Assembly (NCBI GenBank): GCA_963767715.1
Contig: CAVYFA010000015.1
Location: forward strand, 62,001-126,000
Source: CAVSXS01 sp963767715
Lineage (GTDB): Bacteria; Chloroflexota; Ktedonobacteria; Ktedonobacterales; Ktedonobacteraceae
Direction: 5' to 3'
Length of the DNA: 64,000 nt
Under the pieces are notes generated by a model. The model was not told the origin of the DNA, did not search any database, and saw nothing but the letters and a program-made list of their open reading frames with translations. A program made the translations under genes and the position numbers. Positions 32,210 to 41,444 of the stretch are shown here, in pieces; the first letter of the stretch is position 1; each line of letters starts with the position of its first letter.

Positions 32210-35005
32210 CTACACAATGTTGAGTTCCCTTGCTCTCGCGATGGCCTTCGTGCGGCTCTCCACCTGGAGCTTGCCATAGATCGCGTTGACATACCACTTC
32301 ACAGTGCTCACCGCGATCACGAGCCGGTCCGCAATCTCACGATTGGAGTAGCCAGCGGCGATCAGCCGGAGCACCTCCAGTTCGCGTTCGCTCAATGGTT
32401 CACCGAGCGGGTACATTCCAGGCCCGGGTACATCGACAGCAGAGTGCGACACGTCCTCGTCATGCGCTCTGCTTAGCAATGCCAGGAGGTGTTCTCGATA
32501 TTTCGTGGAGCCTGGCTGATTACCAGGTAGACGACGGCGCATCTGCACCAGCAGCCGTGCCATCGGCGTCCCTTCATCCACAAAGAGACGGATGTAGCCC
32601 TCTGGTTCTGCAAGTGAGAGGGATCGCGAAAGATGCTCTATTGCCCGATTCACCTCACCGGAAGCGTGCAAGGCTTCGGCCTGCAGCATAAGAATCTCAA
32701 TCACACTTCCCGTGCGTCCCTGCACCTCTGCCAGTTGCAGCAACTTTGCCAGCCAATGTCTGGCCTCATCGAGCCTGCTCTGTGTGATGAGGACGCGTAC
32801 CAACGTCAGATACTCCCGTTCTCGTAAATGAGAGACTTCCCGGTCAAGGCTGAGACCGCAGCGTTGGAGCCAGCGCAAGAAGGCCGCCTCATCCCCTTGC
32901 ATGAGGGACAACCATGCCCGGAATGCTTCCATCTGTGCGTTTCTATGCTGGGAGAGGTGCTGCCGCTCGGTGATCTGCACCACATGCTGCATGATTGCGC
33001 TAGCACCACTTGTATCTTCCTGAGCCTGTTTGATGAAGGCCAGAGTAATATATGCTTGCAGGATTGCCCGTCCATTCCCGGTTCTCTCGCAGAGCTTGAT
33101 CCCCTCCTTGAGTAGGGAGGTAGCGGCGTCCAGATGGTTCCACTCGTACTCAAGATTTCCCCTGCCCACATAAGCCAGACCTCCCGCCGGGAGGTCTCCA
33201 TCCCGCTCCAGCGCCTGCTGAAGCGCCTGGCGATAGGTCTGATCGGCCAGGTGCAGCCGTCCCTGGAGTTTCTGCACATGAGCAAGGTCATGGGCCACCA
33301 TAAAGACAGTGTAGAAATGATCCACCTCCCAGCTGACATGAGAGGCCTCTGCAAGAGCAACGCTCGCTGCCCTCATATCTCCACTTAACCAGTAGGCCCT
33401 GCCCAGATACCAGGCGGCATACGCACGCGATATATTCTCCTTCGGGAGATACTCAAGAGCCAGTTGTGAGAGCGCGATGGTACGTGGAAGATCTCCCTGG
33501 GTAACTGCGATAGATGCACGGATGGCGGATATGCGACCCCTGACTTCGGCCCGCTTGAACGCTCCACCCGGCATCGTCTCTTGCTCCGAATGTTTATCCG
33601 ACACGGCATTGATGCCAAATGTGCGCTCGATGTCCTGAAGATGCCGTTCAGCCTCATCATGTTTCCCGCTGACGAACAGGAGCCACCCCTGCAAAACAGA
33701 GAGTTCGATGCGGGAGCGTACCAGTTCAGCCGGAAGCGCGGCTGCCCAGCGTTGGAGGGTTGCAATCTCACCGCGTTTGACCAGAGCGTTAAATGCTTGC
33801 TCTACAAGGTGTGCTGCCTGCGCGAAATCGGCGGCTGCCAGAGCGTGGTACACGGCGTCATGCGTCAGGCCTTGCTGCTCATACCATGCGCTCGCTCGCC
33901 GGTGGAGTTCCGGTAAAACCGTGGGATGCGTGCGCTGCAAGCGATGGCGCAGCGCTTCGGCGAAGAGCTGGTGATAGCGATACCAGCGCCGCTCATCGTC
34001 CAGTGGAACCAGGAAGAGGTTGGCCTGCTCTACCTGCTCCAGCAACACCTGGCCGCTTGCCTCTTCGCCATGCTCGCTAATGACGGCCTCACAGAGCGAT
34101 CCCTCGAGTCGCTCAAGGATTGAAGTCTGGAGCAAAAAGGTCTGGACGGATGCGGGCTGGCGGGCCAGAACCTCCTCGGTCAAGTAATCGATAATGTAGC
34201 GCTGGCTCCCAGTGAATGCTTGAAGAAAGGCTGGAATATCTTGACGCCCCCGCAACGACAGGCCGGCCAATTGCAGTCCCGCAATCCAGCCCTCTGTTCG
34301 CGCCTCCAGGGCTGCGATGTCCTCGCTTGAAAGATGCAGGCCGAGCGTACGAATCAGGAAGGAACGCGTTTCCTCAGGAGTGAAGCGGAGATCAGCCGAG
34401 CGGATTTCGGTCAAGTGACTTCGCGTGCGCAGTCGTGCCAGGGGAAGAGGAGGATCGGCTCGCGTCGCTATGACCAGGTGGAGCCGCGGCGGCAGATGAT
34501 CGACGAGATAGGTGACGGACTGATGGATAGACGGCGCGGTAATCACGTGGTAGTCATCCAGGATGAGCGCCACCTCGTGAGACAGGGCAGCAAGGGCATT
34601 GATCCAGACAGTCAAAACGGTTTCTATCGGTGGAAGCTGTTGGGGGGCCGATCCTTGCAGGAGTGCCAGGGCCGACGCCTCAAGGCCCTGATGGACGTGT
34701 GAGACAGCAGCGAACACATAGGACCAGAAGCGTGTGAGATCATCATCGTCCTGCTCCAAAGAGAGCCAGGCAGATCGAAGAGAAGCGTGCTCAAGCCAGG
34801 TAGAGAGGAGGGTTGTCTTGCCAAAGCCGGCAGGGGCCGCAATGAGCGTGAGGGGGCGTTGGATGCCAAGGGTGAGCTGATTCACGAGGCGCGGACGAGC
34901 AACCAGATCGGGGCGAACCGGTGGCATGGCGAGTTTCGTGACCAGAAGCAATTGTTCGCCTGTGAGACCTTCTGTGTCCCCTGATGAGGCAGGGGTATTT
35001 TGCAT
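32210..35005 (-). CDS. LuxR family transcriptional regulator, MalT-like (STAND ATPase + TPR + HTH)
   Basis: 931 residues. The N-terminal signal-transduction ATPase has Walker A (AAPAGFGKTTLLSTWLEH, about residue 60) and a Walker B-like VALILDDYHVI, then HLVIATRADPPLPLARLRTR. The middle, about 400-800, is helical TPR-like. The C-terminus is a LuxR helix-turn-helix: LSERELEVLRLIAAGYSNRE, IADRLVIAVSTVKWYVNAIY. GGAGGAGATC supports the ATG. Such proteins need ATP and an inducer bound in the TPR part; the ligand here is unknown. It stands alone and diverges from rlmB. Confidence 0.94.
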   Translation of the reverse strand: MQNTPASSGDTEGLTGEQLLLVTKLAMPPVRPDLVARPRLVNQLTLGIQRPLTLIAAPAGFGKTTLLSTWLEHASLRSAWLSLEQDDDDLTRFWSYVFAAVSHVHQGLEASALALLQGSAPQQLPPIETVLTVWINALAALSHEVALILDDYHVITAPSIHQSVTYLVDHLPPRLHLVIATRADPPLPLARLRTRSHLTEIRSADLRFTPEETRSFLIRTLGLHLSSEDIAALEARTEGWIAGLQLAGLSLRGRQDIPAFLQAFTGSQRYIIDYLTEEVLARQPASVQTFLLQTSILERLEGSLCEAVISEHGEEASGQVLLEQVEQANLFLVPLDDERRWYRYHQLFAEALRHRLQRTHPTVLPELHRRASAWYEQQGLTHDAVYHALAAADFAQAAHLVEQAFNALVKRGEIATLQRWAAALPAELVRSRIELSVLQGWLLFVSGKHDEAERHLQDIERTFGINAVSDKHSEQETMPGGAFKRAEVRGRISAIRASIAVTQGDLPRTIALSQLALEYLPKENISRAYAAWYLGRAYWLSGDMRAASVALAEASHVSWEVDHFYTVFMVAHDLAHVQKLQGRLHLADQTYRQALQQALERDGDLPAGGLAYVGRGNLEYEWNHLDAATSLLKEGIKLCERTGNGRAILQAYITLAFIKQAQEDTSGASAIMQHVVQITERQHLSQHRNAQMEAFRAWLSLMQGDEAAFLRWLQRCGLSLDREVSHLREREYLTLVRVLITQSRLDEARHWLAKLLQLAEVQGRTGSVIEILMLQAEALHASGEVNRAIEHLSRSLSLAEPEGYIRLFVDEGTPMARLLVQMRRRLPGNQPGSTKYREHLLALLSRAHDEDVSHSAVDVPGPGMYPLGEPLSERELEVLRLIAAGYSNREIADRLVIAVSTVKWYVNAIYGKLQVESRTKAIARARELNIV

Positions 35006-35153
35006 CTGATCTCCTCCATGGTGACTGGAAAGCTGCGTTTTTCAAGCCCGGAGATAGGCCATTATTTGTACCAACTCACATTTTATCATAGATAAACGCT
35101 TACAAAAAGCATACCTCACGCCTCTATCTCCATCCTGAGCAACATAAAACCAA

Positions 35154-35183
35154 CCCTCGGTAAATCCTTCCATTTACCGAGGG
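35154..35183. repeat. 11-bp inverted repeat in the luxR-rlmB divergent gap
   Basis: CCCTCGGTAAA and TTTACCGAGGG flank an 8-base loop. It sits about 55 bases before the rlmB start and 150 bases before the luxR start; an operator or attenuator are both possible. Confidence 0.5.
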
Positions 35184-35239
35184 AAACGAGTAGAATACGA
35201 GGCATCAAGCGAAGAGAGGCAATCAGAGGTAAGGATAGT

Positions 35240-35989
35240 ATGCCTGAGTACGTATGGGGGCGCAATCCCGTGCTGGAGACGCTGCGATCTCCCCGGCGGG
35301 TCAAGCGTATTTTGCTGGCGGATGGGCTGCGTGAGTCTCCAGCAGTCGCAGCTATCGCACAGGAGGCGGAACGGCGGCACATCCCCATCGAGACGGTGCC
35401 GCGCCATCGGCTCGACCAGATCAGCCAGGGAGCCGTCCACCAGGGCTGCATAGCGGTAGTCGAGGCGCGCAAGTATGCCGACCTCGATGACATCCTGGCT
35501 TACGCGCAGCAGAAGAACGAGGACCCGTTCTTGCTCATCCTCGATGCCATCCAGGATGTCAACAACCTGGGGTCTCTGCTGCGCAGCGCCGAGGCGGCGG
35601 GCGTGCACGGCATCGTCCTGCCCAGGCACGAGGCCGCAGAGGTCAACGCGACCGTCGTGAAAACATCAGCGGGCGCGAGCGAACACCTGCTCATCGCGCA
35701 GGAAACCAACCTGACGCGCACCATCGAGTCTCTCAAGAAGCAGAATATCTGGGTGATCGGGCTGGCCGGGGAAGCCAGCACCTTCTACGACGAGGCCGAC
35801 CTGACGGGCCCACTCGCCCTCGTCGTCGGCAATGAGGGAAAGGGCATCAGCCGCCTGGTGCGGGAACACTGCGATCTGCTCGTCAAACTGCCCATGCATG
35901 GCGTCATTAACTCGCTCAACGCCGCCATCGCCGGCAGCATTGTCTTGTACGAGGTTCTGAGACAGCGTGAGAGCAAAGCGAAAAAATGA
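35240..35989 (+). CDS. rlmB: 23S rRNA (guanosine-2'-O)-methyltransferase RlmB
   Basis: 249-residue SpoU/TrmH-type enzyme. Short substrate-binding N-terminus (YVWGRNPVLETLRSPRRVKR), linker HQGCIAVVEAR, then the knotted SAM domain with LILDAIQDVNNLGSLLRSAE (motif 1), GPLALVVGNEGKGISRLVRE (motif 2) and LPMHGVINSLNAAIAGSIVL (motif 3). RlmB methylates the ribose of G2251 in the ribosomal P site. The trailing KAKK is typical. Confidence 0.94.
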   Translation: MPEYVWGRNPVLETLRSPRRVKRILLADGLRESPAVAAIAQEAERRHIPIETVPRHRLDQISQGAVHQGCIAVVEARKYADLDDILAYAQQKNEDPFLLILDAIQDVNNLGSLLRSAEAAGVHGIVLPRHEAAEVNATVVKTSAGASEHLLIAQETNLTRTIESLKKQNIWVIGLAGEASTFYDEADLTGPLALVVGNEGKGISRLVREHCDLLVKLPMHGVINSLNAAIAGSIVLYEVLRQRESKAKK

Positions 35990-36136
35990 CCGTTTTACAC
36001 GGCAAAAGAAATCCCGGCGATAAAGTATAGCTTCTGCGGAGTTTTGTGTGTTAGAATAGTATCGATTTAAGGCATGGGGTTTAGCAAGAGAGACATGGGT
36101 AGCTACATAGAAAAGTGGAATAGGGGAGAAGCGCAG

Positions 36137-37336
36137 ATGCTCCGATTGCACAACTGGCCGCGGTTCATACTCACATTGCCATTCATGATACGGCTTACCA
36201 TTGTTGGGGGAACAACAATACTGACCCTGGCCTTCTATTTTATCAGCTTTCCCGTCCTGCACAATGGGAATGTTCTTGTTATTCCTTGCGGGCTGGCCGC
36301 CTGGATATTTAAGAGGCGAGGGCTGTTCATCTATTTAGCCGTTGCCTTTATCTTAGGCGTGATCTATCACAGCATTCGTTTGCACACTCTGCTGTGGCCA
36401 CTCCCCTTTGCGCTCTCGTTCATCGGCGGATTTATACTCTTGATTATCATCGGGTATATCGTCATCACGCTGCGTAACCTGCTGGATGCCGCTGACGATG
36501 CTCGCGGGAAGGCCCAGGAGGCCGAGCGGCAGATAGCCGAGGCATATGAACAACAACGCCGGCTCAACGAACTGAAAAATCAGTTCATCCTGAACGTCAA
36601 TCACGAACTGCGCTCGCCACTCACCGTCGTCACCGGCTACCTCTCTCTCCTGTTGGACAAACACGAACGCTTCGACCGGGCCGCGCAGGTAGGTTTCCTC
36701 AAAAACGCGCTGCGTAGCTGCAACGAACTGCAGACACTTACGAATGATGTGCTGGATACGATGGAGTTGAGCGGCCAGAAAGAGACACTGCACCTGGAGA
36801 ATATCGCTGTTTCGGATGTTGCGCGCGAAACGGTAGCGTCTTTCGGCGCTGTCTGGGAGAGGCAGCAACAGACACGGCTCGATATCCCTGACGAAGTCGT
36901 GGTGCGGGGCAACCTGCAATGCCTGCGCCATGTCCTGCGCAACCTGCTCTCCAACGCCTACAAGTACTCGCCAGCGCATTCAAACGTAGTAGTAAGCGCA
37001 ACCGTACCCACGCAACCCGCCTCGACTTCCTCACCTTCGTCACCCGTCTCTCCTGGCTCACCTGTCGCACCTCAACCTGAAGTCTGCATCAGCGTTAAAG
37101 ATGATGGACCGGGCATCCCACCCGACCAGGCTCCCCTGCTCTTCGGCCAGTTTGTGCGCCTGCCTCGCGATCTCGCAAGCTCGGTGCGCGGCTCCGGTCT
37201 GGGACTCTACATCTGCAAGAACCTCGTCGAGGCCATGGGCGGGCGTATCTGGGTAGAGAGCAGCGGCATCGCCGGTGAGGGCAGCCGCTTCTGCTTCACG
37301 CTGCCACGCGCTATAACCACAGACATCTCAGCTTAA
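36137..37336 (+). CDS. Sensor histidine kinase
   Basis: The ATG at 36137, behind GGGGAGAA, is preferred; earlier in-frame ATGs at 36074 and 36095 have poorer sites. About 399 residues: three to four membrane helices in the first 110 residues with almost no external loop, a coiled coil (AEAYEQQRRLNELKNQFIL), HisKA with the phospho-accepting His (NVNHELRSPLTVVTGYL), and HATPase_c with N box NLLSNAYKYSP, G1 VKDDGPGIPPDQAP and G2 GSGLGLYICKNLVEAMGGRI. A Ser/Pro/Thr-rich insert (about residues 310-330) interrupts the ATPase domain. There is no neighbouring response regulator, so it is an orphan. Confidence 0.92.
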   Translation: MLRLHNWPRFILTLPFMIRLTIVGGTTILTLAFYFISFPVLHNGNVLVIPCGLAAWIFKRRGLFIYLAVAFILGVIYHSIRLHTLLWPLPFALSFIGGFILLIIIGYIVITLRNLLDAADDARGKAQEAERQIAEAYEQQRRLNELKNQFILNVNHELRSPLTVVTGYLSLLLDKHERFDRAAQVGFLKNALRSCNELQTLTNDVLDTMELSGQKETLHLENIAVSDVARETVASFGAVWERQQQTRLDIPDEVVVRGNLQCLRHVLRNLLSNAYKYSPAHSNVVVSATVPTQPASTSSPSSPVSPGSPVAPQPEVCISVKDDGPGIPPDQAPLLFGQFVRLPRDLASSVRGSGLGLYICKNLVEAMGGRIWVESSGIAGEGSRFCFTLPRAITTDISA

Positions 37337-37370
37337 CAGCACCATCCTGGTCTATCCAATCCATTTGTTC

Positions 37371-38105
37371 TCAAATCGAAACTTTTTTGAATACCCTTTC
37401 CGGCACGCTTTTCACCATCAGCATGATCGGACGCCAGAACCAGGGCAGGTAGACGACATCTTTGCCCTTGTTCATAGCGTCGTAGATGCCTTTGCCGATG
37501 GTGCGTGGGCTGGCGAAGAGCAGGCCCTTGCGCAGCGAGGCGGTCATGGGCGTATCGACGAAACCGGGCTTGATGGTGACGACCTTCACGCCTGACGAGG
37601 CCAGGCGACCGCGCAGGCCTTGCAGGAAGATGGAAAGCGCACCCTTCGCGGCGCCGTAGACGTAGTTGCTCTTGCGCCCGCGATCACCGGCGACGGAGGA
37701 GATGACCGCGATGCAGCCGCGTTTGCGCGGCTCGAAGTAGTTTGCCAGGATGGTCAGCAGGGAGATCACGCTGGTGCAGTTGGTGGTAAATTCCTCCAGC
37801 GCTTTCGTTACATTCTCCTCAGAGAGGCGTTGGTCGCCCAGCGTGCCATGCGCAATCAGAGCCATATCGAGTTCACCGAGCGATGCGATGGCCGCCTCGA
37901 GCATTGTCTGATGCATCTCCAGTTTATTCAGATCCAGTACAAACGTTTCCATGCGTTTCGCCCCACGCACCTGCAGATCATCCTTCACCGCTTCCAGCTT
38001 TTCAGGCGAGCGGCCAACGAGAAAGAGTTCCGCACCATCTCTGGCGTACAATTTAGCCGTTTCATGGGCAATCGCAGAGGTTGCCCCGATTACCAATATC
38101 TTCAT
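37371..38105 (-). CDS. SDR family reductase, DprE2-like
   Basis: 244 residues, short-chain dehydrogenase/reductase. NAD(P)-binding start MKILVIGATSAIAHETAKLY, then MALIAHGTLGDQ and the active site CIAVISSVAGDRGRKSNYVY with YxxxK (YGAAK). The pattern TSAIAHETAK and a terminal FVDTPMTASLRKGLLFASPR matches decaprenylphosphoryl-2-keto-arabinose reductases. It lies one base behind the DprE1-like oxidase, so the two should epimerise a polyprenyl-phosphate ribose to arabinose in two steps. Confidence 0.85.
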   Translation of the reverse strand: MKILVIGATSAIAHETAKLYARDGAELFLVGRSPEKLEAVKDDLQVRGAKRMETFVLDLNKLEMHQTMLEAAIASLGELDMALIAHGTLGDQRLSEENVTKALEEFTTNCTSVISLLTILANYFEPRKRGCIAVISSVAGDRGRKSNYVYGAAKGALSIFLQGLRGRLASSGVKVVTIKPGFVDTPMTASLRKGLLFASPRTIGKGIYDAMNKGKDVVYLPWFWRPIMLMVKSVPERVFKKVSI

Positions 38106-38106
38106 C

Positions 38107-39477
38107 TTAAAATGTCACCACTTCTTGCATAGATTCAGCAGGCACATTGGCGGTCACGCGCCGCCAGAAGCTCGAGGAGAAATGCGGATCAACGTAGGCC
38201 AAAAATTCCTTCCAGCGCGGGAAGAAGGCCTGGAAGCTCTCCGCGCTCATGCGGGCATCCTTGGCCGGATAGACCGCGCCACCGCTTTGCAGCACGATAC
38301 GGTCAAGTTCATCGAGAAGGCGCAGGGTCTTTGGACCGTCGTAGGCGAAATCTAGCGCGAGCGTCAGACCAGGACGCGGGAAGGACAACATGCCCGGCGA
38401 TTGAATACGCCCAAATTGCTTCAGAACGGTCAGGAACGAGCCTTCGCCTGAACGCCGGATGCGGCTAAGTATCTCGCGCATGGCGGCATAACTGTTCTCG
38501 AAAGGCACGACGAACTGGTACTGTAAGAAGCCGCGCTTGCCGTACATGCGATACCAGTCGTGGATAGAATCGAGCGGGTAGAAAAATGGGTCATATGGCA
38601 CGGTATGATGCACCCGTTTGGGAAGCTGCTTGCGATAAAACAGCTCGTTGAAGGCTCTGACGGTCAAGGGATTCAAGACGAACGACGGGAAATTGATGGG
38701 TACCGCCAGTGGCAGGCGCTTCTTGAAGGGCTTCGCAGCCAATTCAGGCGAGCGGTTATGGTTGCCGCGCATGAAAATGCCCCGGCACAGGTTCTCCCCA
38801 CCGACAAGGAGATCGACCCATGACATCGTATATTCGAAATCCGCGTCGGACTCTTTCGATAACTCAAAAAACTCGTCGAGCGACCCGAAGCGGATGTGGT
38901 CGATGTCGATATAGGGATTGATGATGGGCTTCATGCGAATTTCGGCCCATATGATCAGGCCGGTGAGGCCCAGGCCGCCAATGGTGGCTCTGAACAGGTC
39001 GCCGTGCTGCTCCCGCGAGCAGATGAGGCGCTCGCCATCCGAGCGCAGCAGTTCGAAGCAGGTCACATGGCAGCCAAAGGTGCCACCGCGGTGGTGGTTT
39101 TTACCGTGTATATCGTTGGCGATGGCGCCGCCCACCGAGACGAATTTGGTGCCCGGGGTGACGGGCAGAAACCAGCCGCGCGGAACCATTACGTCGAGAA
39201 TATTCGCCAGCGAGACCCCGGCCTCACAGCGCAGCAGACCGGTCTCTTCGTCGAACGAGATAAAGTTCTGCAAATGGCTCGCATCCAGCGCGACGCCACC
39301 AGCATTCAGGCAGCTATCGCCGTAGCTGCGGCCATAGCCAAATGGAAGCACAGGCTCTTCCAGGTGAGCAAGATCAGGTAGATCGCTGCGCCAGTAAATC
39401 GATTGTACCTGGCTGTGCCGCACTATAGGATAACGCCCCCATGAATGGGGCTGGTTCGTGTTATTTTGAGTATTCAT
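38107..39477 (-). CDS. FAD-dependent oxidoreductase, DprE1-like
   Basis: 456 residues of the vanillyl-alcohol-oxidase (FAD_binding_4) superfamily: LPFGYGRSYGDSCLNAGGVA near the N-terminus, GWFLPVTPGTKFVSVGGAIA followed by NDIHGKNHHRGGTFGCHVTC, the FAD-binding core of DprE1, and an ALO-like C-terminal domain. DprE1 oxidises decaprenylphosphoryl-ribose at C2'; DprE2 then reduces the ketone. The pair is best known from Actinobacteria, where it feeds arabinan synthesis. No arabinosyltransferase is seen in the window. Confidence 0.88.
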   Translation of the reverse strand: MNTQNNTNQPHSWGRYPIVRHSQVQSIYWRSDLPDLAHLEEPVLPFGYGRSYGDSCLNAGGVALDASHLQNFISFDEETGLLRCEAGVSLANILDVMVPRGWFLPVTPGTKFVSVGGAIANDIHGKNHHRGGTFGCHVTCFELLRSDGERLICSREQHGDLFRATIGGLGLTGLIIWAEIRMKPIINPYIDIDHIRFGSLDEFFELSKESDADFEYTMSWVDLLVGGENLCRGIFMRGNHNRSPELAAKPFKKRLPLAVPINFPSFVLNPLTVRAFNELFYRKQLPKRVHHTVPYDPFFYPLDSIHDWYRMYGKRGFLQYQFVVPFENSYAAMREILSRIRRSGEGSFLTVLKQFGRIQSPGMLSFPRPGLTLALDFAYDGPKTLRLLDELDRIVLQSGGAVYPAKDARMSAESFQAFFPRWKEFLAYVDPHFSSSFWRRVTANVPAESMQEVVTF

Positions 39478-39590
39478 ACATAGTTCCTGGCTTTTTTTGA
39501 AACCGGGTCATTCCTTCCCTTGACAGTGTGCATATAACTATAACGTAATGAGGGCAAAGAATGCCACGCATTGGCCGAAAGGGGTAATCC

Positions 39591-40226
39591 ATGCAGGTCG
39601 TCATTTTTGCGGGCGGAACGATTCAGCCAGGCCCGTCCGTGGATGAGGCTCTGGCCAGAGCAGACCTCGTGATCGCCGCCGATAGCGGGGCGGAGGCAGC
39701 GCTGCGCTACGGCCACTTTCCCACCTATGTGGTGGGCGATTTCGATTCGCTCGACCAGCAGGTTATAGAGAAGCTGCGCGGCAGTGGCAGCCAGATACAC
39801 GCAGTCGCGGCAGAAAAGGACGAAACCGATACCGAACTGGCCGTGCAGCTCGCGGTGCAGCAGGGCGCGACGCAGATCACCCTGCTCGGCGCGCTGGGCG
39901 GCATGCGCTTTGACCATACGATGGCGAATGTGCTGCTGCTGGCCGGCTACCAGTCGGCGCCCATACGCATCGTCGATGGCACATCGTCCTGCTGGCTGTT
40001 CAGAGGGCCAGGCACGGTGCAGATCGACGGCAAGGCAGGCGAACTCCTGTCCCTCTTGCCGTTGACCGCGGATGCCGGCGGGGTATCGACAAAGGGCCTG
40101 TACTATCCCCTGCGCGGGGAGACGCTGCACTTCGGCAAGCCGCGCGGCATGAGCAATGTACTGACGCAGGATCACGCCGAGGTAACGCTGGAAAGCGGGA
40201 TGTTGCTGGTGATCCATACCAGATGA
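39591..40226 (+). CDS. thiN: Thiamine pyrophosphokinase
   Basis: 211 residues. LVIAADSGAEAALRYG and YVVGDFDSLDQQVIEKL carry the nucleotide-binding acids, followed by KDETDTELAVQLAVQQGATQ and LGALGGMRFDHTMANVLLL, the TPK family signature. The C-terminal beta domain (GVSTKGLYYPLRGETLHF, SNVLTQDHAEVTLESGMLLV) is intact. It converts thiamine to TPP with ATP. A TTGACA box at 39520 is the only promoter-like element upstream. It converges on the pyrimidine-precursor ABC operon, consistent with a thiamine salvage locus. Confidence 0.93.
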   Translation: MQVVIFAGGTIQPGPSVDEALARADLVIAADSGAEAALRYGHFPTYVVGDFDSLDQQVIEKLRGSGSQIHAVAAEKDETDTELAVQLAVQQGATQITLLGALGGMRFDHTMANVLLLAGYQSAPIRIVDGTSSCWLFRGPGTVQIDGKAGELLSLLPLTADAGGVSTKGLYYPLRGETLHFGKPRGMSNVLTQDHAEVTLESGMLLVIHTR

Positions 40227-40283
40227 AAACAGCCCGTTTCACAAGAAAACGGAGATTTGCTTCGGTAATGTATAACCATACCT

Positions 40284-41396
40284 TTACGGTAAGAACTGAT
40301 TCGTCCACAAGGCGTCGAAGTTCATGTGATAGACGGGTTTGTTGTTGGCATTCAGGATGCCGCCGGAGTTGAGAATGAACTGCGGATAGCCATGCCAGGG
40401 CGCGGCATCCTGCCAGCCCCATTTGCGTCCGGGATCGGCGTAGTGTGCACTGAGGAAGTTCTGGCTGGCGAAGACCAGGCCGGTGTCGGGAAAGGTGCCA
40501 GGGCTGGTGGCATCTGCCACGTTGATGAGCATTTGCGCCGCCTCGTGGGGATGCGCGCGCGCGTATTCGTAGCCGCAGGCGGTTGCCAGCATGAAGCGGT
40601 GCAGCAGGTCAGGCTTCTGCTTGATCTCCGCCTGACTGGTGATGATATTGGGCGTGTAGTAATCGGCCACGCCATAGTTCGTGATGGGGAAGACGTTCAG
40701 CTTCACGCCATCGCGCTGTGCCTGGATCACCTCCCAGCCCTCGAAGACCCACACAAAATCGATGCGATGCGATTCCAGCGCCTGCATTGCATCCACACTC
40801 AGCGTCACGTTCTTGAACTGGCCTGCGCCGCCATCCTTCTTGATAATCTCGCCTACAACGGCCGATTCGTAGGGCGCGCCGAAGCCGCCGTAGGTCTTGC
40901 CGTCCAGGTCGCGCGGGCGGTTCAGGCCGGAGCTTGCCAGTGTGACCAGCGCCGAGGTGTTATGCTGGATGATGGCCGCTATCGAGACCACAGGCTGGCC
41001 CAGCGCGGCATCCGTGACAATGCCCTCGGTCGCGCTGATGCCGACATCCGCCTTGCCGGCGCTGACGAGCGCATCTGGTGAGACGCTGGCCGAATACGGC
41101 AGCAGGTGCAGGTCGATGCCCTCGGCGCGGTACCAGTTCTGCGCCAGTGCCACGTAGATGCCGGTATGGTTGGTGTTGGGCGTCCAGTCGAGCGCGAGGC
41201 TCATGCTGGTCAACTGCTGATGAGCCCCCTTGCCTATCGACGCGCACTCCGACCCCGGCGTCTGGGTTAGCGCCACTCCCTGCCCGGTTACCCCCGATCC
41301 GACGGCGCGCTGCTGCCAGAGAAATGCGCCAACCACCACTACGATTAACAATAGCGGTATGCCAATGCTTAAGAGCAGGCGATTACGGTTGTTCAT
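40284..41396 (-). CDS. ABC transporter substrate-binding protein, NMT1/THI5-like (thiamine precursor)
   Basis: 370 residues: an N-terminal signal-anchor helix (LLLSIGIPLLLIVVVVGAFL) without a lipobox cysteine, then the NMT1/THI5 domain (LALDWTPNTNHTGIYVALAQ, KADVGISATEGIVTDA, YGGFGAPYESAVVGEI). Proteins of this type (ThiY) capture formyl-aminopyrimidine or related HMP precursors. It is the last gene of a riboswitch-controlled operon, 48 bases behind the permease gene, with AAAGGAGGG before its ATG. Confidence 0.9.
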   Translation of the reverse strand: MNNRNRLLLSIGIPLLLIVVVVGAFLWQQRAVGSGVTGQGVALTQTPGSECASIGKGAHQQLTSMSLALDWTPNTNHTGIYVALAQNWYRAEGIDLHLLPYSASVSPDALVSAGKADVGISATEGIVTDAALGQPVVSIAAIIQHNTSALVTLASSGLNRPRDLDGKTYGGFGAPYESAVVGEIIKKDGGAGQFKNVTLSVDAMQALESHRIDFVWVFEGWEVIQAQRDGVKLNVFPITNYGVADYYTPNIITSQAEIKQKPDLLHRFMLATACGYEYARAHPHEAAQMLINVADATSPGTFPDTGLVFASQNFLSAHYADPGRKWGWQDAAPWHGYPQFILNSGGILNANNKPVYHMNFDALWTNQFLP

Positions 41397-41444
41397 GGAA
41401 ACCCTCCTTTGTGGGCTATTCCGTAGGATTTATGTTATTCATTA

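Noticed and set aside
40326..41081. 251-codon frame antisense to the NMT1/THI5-like protein
   Set aside because: Shadow of a high-GC coding region; the sense gene is well supported by motifs and operon context.
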